From Nitrospinota bacterium (lineage in GTDB: Bacteria > Nitrospirota > Thermodesulfovibrionia > Thermodesulfovibrionales > UBA1546): 7,523 nt of DNA. The first letter of the stretch is position 1. Every line of letters begins with the position of its first letter. The notes beneath the pieces were generated by a model. The model did not search any database, was not told the origin of the DNA, and worked only from the letters and a program-made list of their open reading frames with translations. The position numbers and the translations under genes are program-made. Positions 5,347 to 7,523 of the stretch are shown here, in pieces. Location: NCBI GenBank assembly GCA_018896985.1, contig JAHILQ010000236.1, positions 1-7,523 on the forward strand, written 5' to 3'.

Positions 5347-5416
5347 GGGACACTGAGCCTGTCTAAAAACTCAAAAATACTTTACGATAACTACTTCGTA
5401 TAGAAACAAAACGTAG

Positions 5417-5482
5417 ATTAAGAAAGTCGCACAGGCATTAGGGTGTGATTTGCAGATTAAACTTGTGCCGAAAGCACGATAG
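5417..5482 (+). pseudogene. C-terminal remnant of an XRE/HTH antitoxin-like protein
   Basis: The frame reads IKKVAQALGCDLQIKLVPKAR and ends at TAG 5480-5482. It resembles the last helix and tail of small XRE-type helix-turn-helix proteins (a LxxVAxALGC...LVPK ending), as in antitoxin or mobile mystery protein A-like regulators. An in-frame TAG sits immediately before it (5414-5416), and none of the three frames upstream restores the missing HTH, so only the tail remains. The identification rests on 21 residues. Confidence 0.45.
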
Positions 5483-5592
5483 GTTGATACAAAACAATAT
5501 TCCTCTCGATCCAGTAAGAAGCGGCTAACAGGGCAAGGTCTTTCATCTTAAAGACAAATAAGCCGGGGGACGCTTCCCACATTCCCGCCCGA

Positions 5593-5640
5593 GTATCAAA
5601 GGGGCATAGTATCAAAGCGCCAAAGTGTCAGAATGTCAAG
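5593..5640. repeat. Degenerate octamer array
   Basis: Six consecutive 8-base units: GTATCAAA, GGGGCATA, GTATCAAA, GCGCCAAA, GTGTCAGA, ATGTCAAG. The period is exact while the units drift from GTRTCAAA. It has the same character as the arrays at 1245-1279 and 7273-7303 but a different unit, and here it lies in non-coding DNA. Confidence 0.7.
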
Positions 5641-5718
5641 CCGTACGATGCTTCTGTTTTATTGTTTGCCTGTCGACCGAGTTTGTTTTTCTGAATTGAG
5701 AACGTCTCTGATGTGCTT

Positions 5719-5751
5719 TTTGAAAGAGGGGAGATTATCTCTATTTTCAAA
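5719..5751. repeat. Imperfect dyad downstream of the DUF5618-like gene
   Basis: TTTGAAA (5719-5725) and TTTCAAA (5745-5751) are inverted repeats enclosing the inner palindrome GAGATTATCTC (5731-5741). Its position just past the end of the minus-strand operon would suit a transcription end point, but there is no clear T run on either strand. The role is uncertain. Confidence 0.35.
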
Positions 5752-5769
5752 GAGCCTTAACTGTAACAC

Positions 5770-6147
5770 TCAAGAACTTATCTTTTTGATAAACCCTTTT
5801 GCTGCCTTGAAAGCATCTTTTAGCATATCCACATCTTCCAGCAGCCCTCTGTAATAACCAGCTATATGAAGCGCCTTATATAATTTTTCAAATTCTCTTG
5901 TGAGTTTGCCGTTATACGGTGTCAGATATTTTCTAATCATCTCCCTGTATCCCTCAACAGACTGAGACAAGTCTTTTGGATCCACGCCTCTGGCTATAAG
6001 GTATTCGTCAATTGCCTTAAGGATTGCAAGATATGCGGTTCCTCAGGCTTCCTGAACATACTTGATATCAGTATAAGTATTGTCCTCTATGGGGGATTTA
6101 CTTAACAGCTCTTTTGCGTTTTCAAAGTATCTGATTGCTTCTCTCAT
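5770..6147 (-). pseudogene. DUF5618-like helical protein gene interrupted by one in-frame TGA
   Basis: From ATG 6147, with AGGA seven bases upstream, the frame encodes 125 codons to TGA 5772-5770. It reads MREAIRYFENAKELL, YTDIKYVQEA, then TGA (6045-6043), then GTAYLAILKAIDEYL and continues in the same frame through REFEKLYKALHIAGYYRGLLEDVDM to FIKKISS. The pattern matches my recollection of DUF5618 proteins, small all-helical and possibly HEPN-like, of unknown function. As I remember the family, a Cys sits at the TGA position, so one base change (TGC or TGT to TGA) explains the stop. The rest looks intact, implying recent loss, or recoding. The GTG at 5985 inside the gene has poor ribosome-binding context. 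The gene lies 40 bases after coaD and may share its transcript. Confidence 0.7.
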
Positions 6148-6187
6148 TCTTTTATCCTAACAGTTGTAAATTGGACTGACCTCGTTA

Positions 6188-6670
6188 TCATCTTTTGAAT
6201 TTTCTCCTTAACGCCTTTTCAACTACTTCAGGAACAAGTCCTTTTACAGAGCCTCCGAATGATGCGACTTCTTTTACAACTGTGGATGTCAGGAACGAGT
6301 ATTCTTCGGAAGGCATCATAAAAACAGTCTCTATTCCAACTGCCAGTCTCCTGTTCATCAGCGCCATCTGAAGTTCGTATTCAAAATCAGACACGGCGCG
6401 CAGTCCTCTTATGACTGCTATTCCGTTCTTTGACTTTACATGTTCAACCAAAAGCCCGTCAAATGAATCAACGCTGACATTTTTAAGCCCTTTGAGAGAT
6501 TTTTTTATCAGCTTAATGCGTTCCTCAGTGCTGAACAAAGGTTGTTTCTTCTGCGCTGTTGTTATAGCAATAATAACCCTGTCAAATATTCTAAGCCCTC
6601 TTTTCACGAGGTCTATGTGGCCGTTTGTTATAGGGTCAAAGGTTCCCGGATAAATCGCAGTCTTTTTCAT
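6188..6670 (-). CDS. coaD: Phosphopantetheine adenylyltransferase
   Basis: A 160-residue cytoplasmic enzyme, the usual length, that adenylates 4'-phosphopantetheine to dephospho-CoA, the penultimate step of coenzyme A synthesis. The nucleotidyltransferase signature is clear: YPGTFDPITNGH (7-18) with T10 and H18, then IRGLRAVSDFEYELQMALMN in the middle, and YSFLTSTVVKEVASFGG near the C-terminus, equivalent to the usual SFISSSLVKEVA motif. ATG 6670 overlaps the rsmD stop (ATGA), with AGGA a few bases upstream inside rsmD, so translation is probably coupled. The rsmD-coaD order is widely conserved in bacteria. Confidence 0.97.
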   Translation of the reverse strand: MKKTAIYPGTFDPITNGHIDLVKRGLRIFDRVIIAITTAQKKQPLFSTEERIKLIKKSLKGLKNVSVDSFDGLLVEHVKSKNGIAVIRGLRAVSDFEYELQMALMNRRLAVGIETVFMMPSEEYSFLTSTVVKEVASFGGSVKGLVPEVVEKALRRKFKR

Positions 6671-7239
6671 TTCTTCCTGTATAATGTTAGCATAGTGTCG
6701 CCGTATTTGTAATCCTTCCTTTTAGTAAGCCCTCCCATCTCACCGGGAAGCTTTTTTTTTGAAGAATGCTCTGCAATAATAATGCCCGCTTCATTAAGCA
6801 TCTCTCCGCTGGACAGCAAGGGAAGTATGCGTTCAAGCTCTCCTTCATGATACGGAGGGTCAAGGAATACAATGTCGAATTTCAAGCCTTCTTTCACTGC
6901 CTTGGCTATGAAGGCGGATGCCTCCCCTCTGATGATATCAGCCTTTGAGGAGTATCCGCAGTCTTTCAGCATCTTCTCTATCTGTTCTGTTCTTTTCCTG
7001 TCAGCCTCCACAAAAAAAACAGCGCTTGCTCCTCTGCTGAGAGCTTCTATCCCTACCGCGCCTGTGCCTGCGTAGAGGTCAACGAATTGAGAGTCTGAGA
7101 TTAAAGCGCCTATGATGTTAAAGATGGATTCCCTTACTTTGGATGACGTTGGTCTTAATGCATCCTGTTTTGCAGCAGCCGTCTGTGCTTTTCTGAAGTT
7201 TATTTTTTTTCCTTTTAAATGGCCTGCGGAGATTCTCAT
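6667..7239 (-). CDS. rsmD: 16S rRNA (guanine(966)-N(2))-methyltransferase
   Basis: A 190-residue SAM-dependent methyltransferase expected to methylate G966 of 16S rRNA during 30S assembly. It shows MRISAGHLKGKKI at the start, RPTSSKVRESIFNII (29-43), the SAM-binding motif FVDLYAGTGAVGIEALSRG (52-70), acidic E78-A-D80, and the catalytic LDPPY (126-130). Length is normal for RsmD. ATG 7239 matches the family N-terminus, but no Shine-Dalgarno is visible; the 54 bases separating it from purN include a heptamer array. It overlaps coaD by four bases. Confidence 0.96.
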   Translation of the reverse strand: MRISAGHLKGKKINFRKAQTAAAKQDALRPTSSKVRESIFNIIGALISDSQFVDLYAGTGAVGIEALSRGASAVFFVEADRKRTEQIEKMLKDCGYSSKADIIRGEASAFIAKAVKEGLKFDIVFLDPPYHEGELERILPLLSSGEMLNEAGIIIAEHSSKKKLPGEMGGLTKRKDYKYGDTMLTLYRKK

Positions 7240-7272
7240 GATTTATGATACACGATAACAGTTCTATTTCTA

Positions 7273-7303
7273 TCTTGCGTCCTGCATCTTGCATCATGCA
7301 TCT
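7273..7303. repeat. Degenerate heptamer array at the end of purN
   Basis: On the + strand the units are TCTTGCG, TCCTGCA, TCTTGCA, TCATGCA, then TCTG, an exact 7-base period. Read in the purN direction they are GATGCAT, GATGCAA, GATGCAG and GACGCAA. The array provides the last codons and the TGA (7296-7294) of purN and occupies the leader of rsmD. Confidence 0.75.
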
Positions 7304-7523
7304 GTTTCATCTATGGGTGGGTTAACGATATTTGATGAGATCACAGGATGGTCTTTTATCGAAACCTTCCTGCCCTTAATCTCGAGCCTTCCCTCGGAAA
7401 AGAGCCTTACTGCTTCGGGATATATCCTGTGCTCAAGGCTCAGTATGCGTTCGGAAAGAGTATCTTCCGTGTCATCAGGCATTACAGGGACTGCTGCCTG
7501 GATAATTACAGGCCCTGTATCCA
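7294..7523 (-). CDS. purN: Phosphoribosylglycinamide formyltransferase, C-terminal part (gene continues beyond window)
   Basis: The last 75 residues of PurN, which transfers a formyl group from 10-formyltetrahydrofolate to GAR in purine synthesis. The visible part starts with DTGPVIIQAAVPV, the family segment just after the catalytic Asp region. It continues with DDTEDTLSERILSLEHRIYPEAVRLFSEGRLEI, the typical C-terminal helix, and a short tail GRKVSIKDHP. The start and the N-terminal catalytic motifs lie beyond base 7523. The final ETDA and stop are written by a heptamer array. It is first in line with rsmD and coaD on the same strand. Confidence 0.93.
   Translation of the reverse strand, partial: DTGPVIIQAAVPVMPDDTEDTLSERILSLEHRIYPEAVRLFSEGRLEIKGRKVSIKDHPVISSNIVNPPIDETDA

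Larger units (their letters stand above)
5338..5769. other. Convergent intergenic stretch with gene debris
   Basis: About 430 bases between the + and minus strand genes without a convincing intact gene. It holds the tail of an HTH protein (5417-5482), an octamer array (5593-5640) and an imperfect dyad (5719-5751). Two small minus-strand frames exist. ATG 5582 to TAA 5457 gives 41 residues and includes MKDLALLAASYWIERN. GTG 5769 to TAA 5659 gives 36 residues and touches the stop of the DUF5618-like gene. Neither has a clear ribosome binding site or a family I can name, and the first overlaps the HTH remnant on the other strand. Confidence 0.6.

Noticed and set aside
5347..5370. Possible insertion-sequence end (GAGCCTGTCTAAAAACTC)
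   Set aside because: It recalls some transposon termini, but no matching inverted copy, target duplication or transposase is present in the window.
5387..5402. loxP-like string ATAACT-ACTTCGTATA
   Set aside because: It carries a two-base insertion relative to the loxP arm and has no second inverted arm, so it is a chance resemblance.
5659..5769. 36-codon minus-strand frame starting at GTG right after the DUF5618-like stop
   Set aside because: No ribosome binding site or recognisable family; too short to support as a gene.
5633..5854. 73-codon + strand frame
   Set aside because: It overlaps the DUF5618-like gene antisense, has a Ser/Leu-rich shadow composition and no ribosome binding site.
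1..7523. CRISPR array
   Set aside because: The periodic arrays have 7-8 base units with no spacers, and no cas-like protein is encoded.

Overview
The window looks like a piece of a mid-GC bacterial chromosome. My best guess is an anaerobic Nitrospirota (Thermodesulfovibrionia-like) or a neighbouring deltaproteobacterial-type lineage. That guess rests on the flavour of the proteins, on the gene set (IDH, CorC-like, beta-CASP nuclease, coaD/rsmD/purN), and on the style of its intergenic repeats. No marker gene settles the taxonomy.

Left part, + strand, 1-4510: a two-hairpin dispersed repeat (27-90) is followed by a promoter and a palindrome, then an isocitrate dehydrogenase family enzyme (146-1273), a CorC/HlyC-type membrane protein with CBS domains (1282-2544), a small HTH plus zinc-ribbon protein (2603-2941), an operator-like palindrome, a second two-hairpin repeat (3006-3081), and a beta-CASP metallo-beta-lactamase ribonuclease-like protein (3128-4510).

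Middle part, 4510-6150: accessory DNA in visible decay. It holds an intact DUF433 antitoxin with a clean sigma-70 promoter that predicts a leaderless mRNA. Its partner toxin gene (DUF5615, PIN-like) keeps only its two ends, in different frames. Next come a CopG/ribbon-helix-helix antitoxin with a disrupted start and an abnormal end, a 21-codon tail of an HTH antitoxin-like protein, and, on the minus strand, a DUF5618-like helical protein interrupted by one in-frame TGA. About 430 bases (5338-5769) carry no convincing intact gene.

Right part, minus strand, 7523-6188: the end of purN, then rsmD and coaD (overlapping by 4 bases), reading toward the decayed DUF5618 gene. This is a housekeeping operon: purine synthesis, 16S rRNA methylation, coenzyme A synthesis.

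The most unusual theme is repetitive DNA. Three unrelated short arrays with a 7- or 8-base period sit at gene borders (1245-1279, 5593-5640, 7273-7303), and two of them supply the last codons and stop of the gene they touch. Two GC-rich dyad elements share one plan, two hairpins enclosed by an outer inverted repeat with CTTG-type loops. The first appears to donate a -35 box to the IDH promoter. I found no CRISPR array, tRNA, rRNA or intact transposase.
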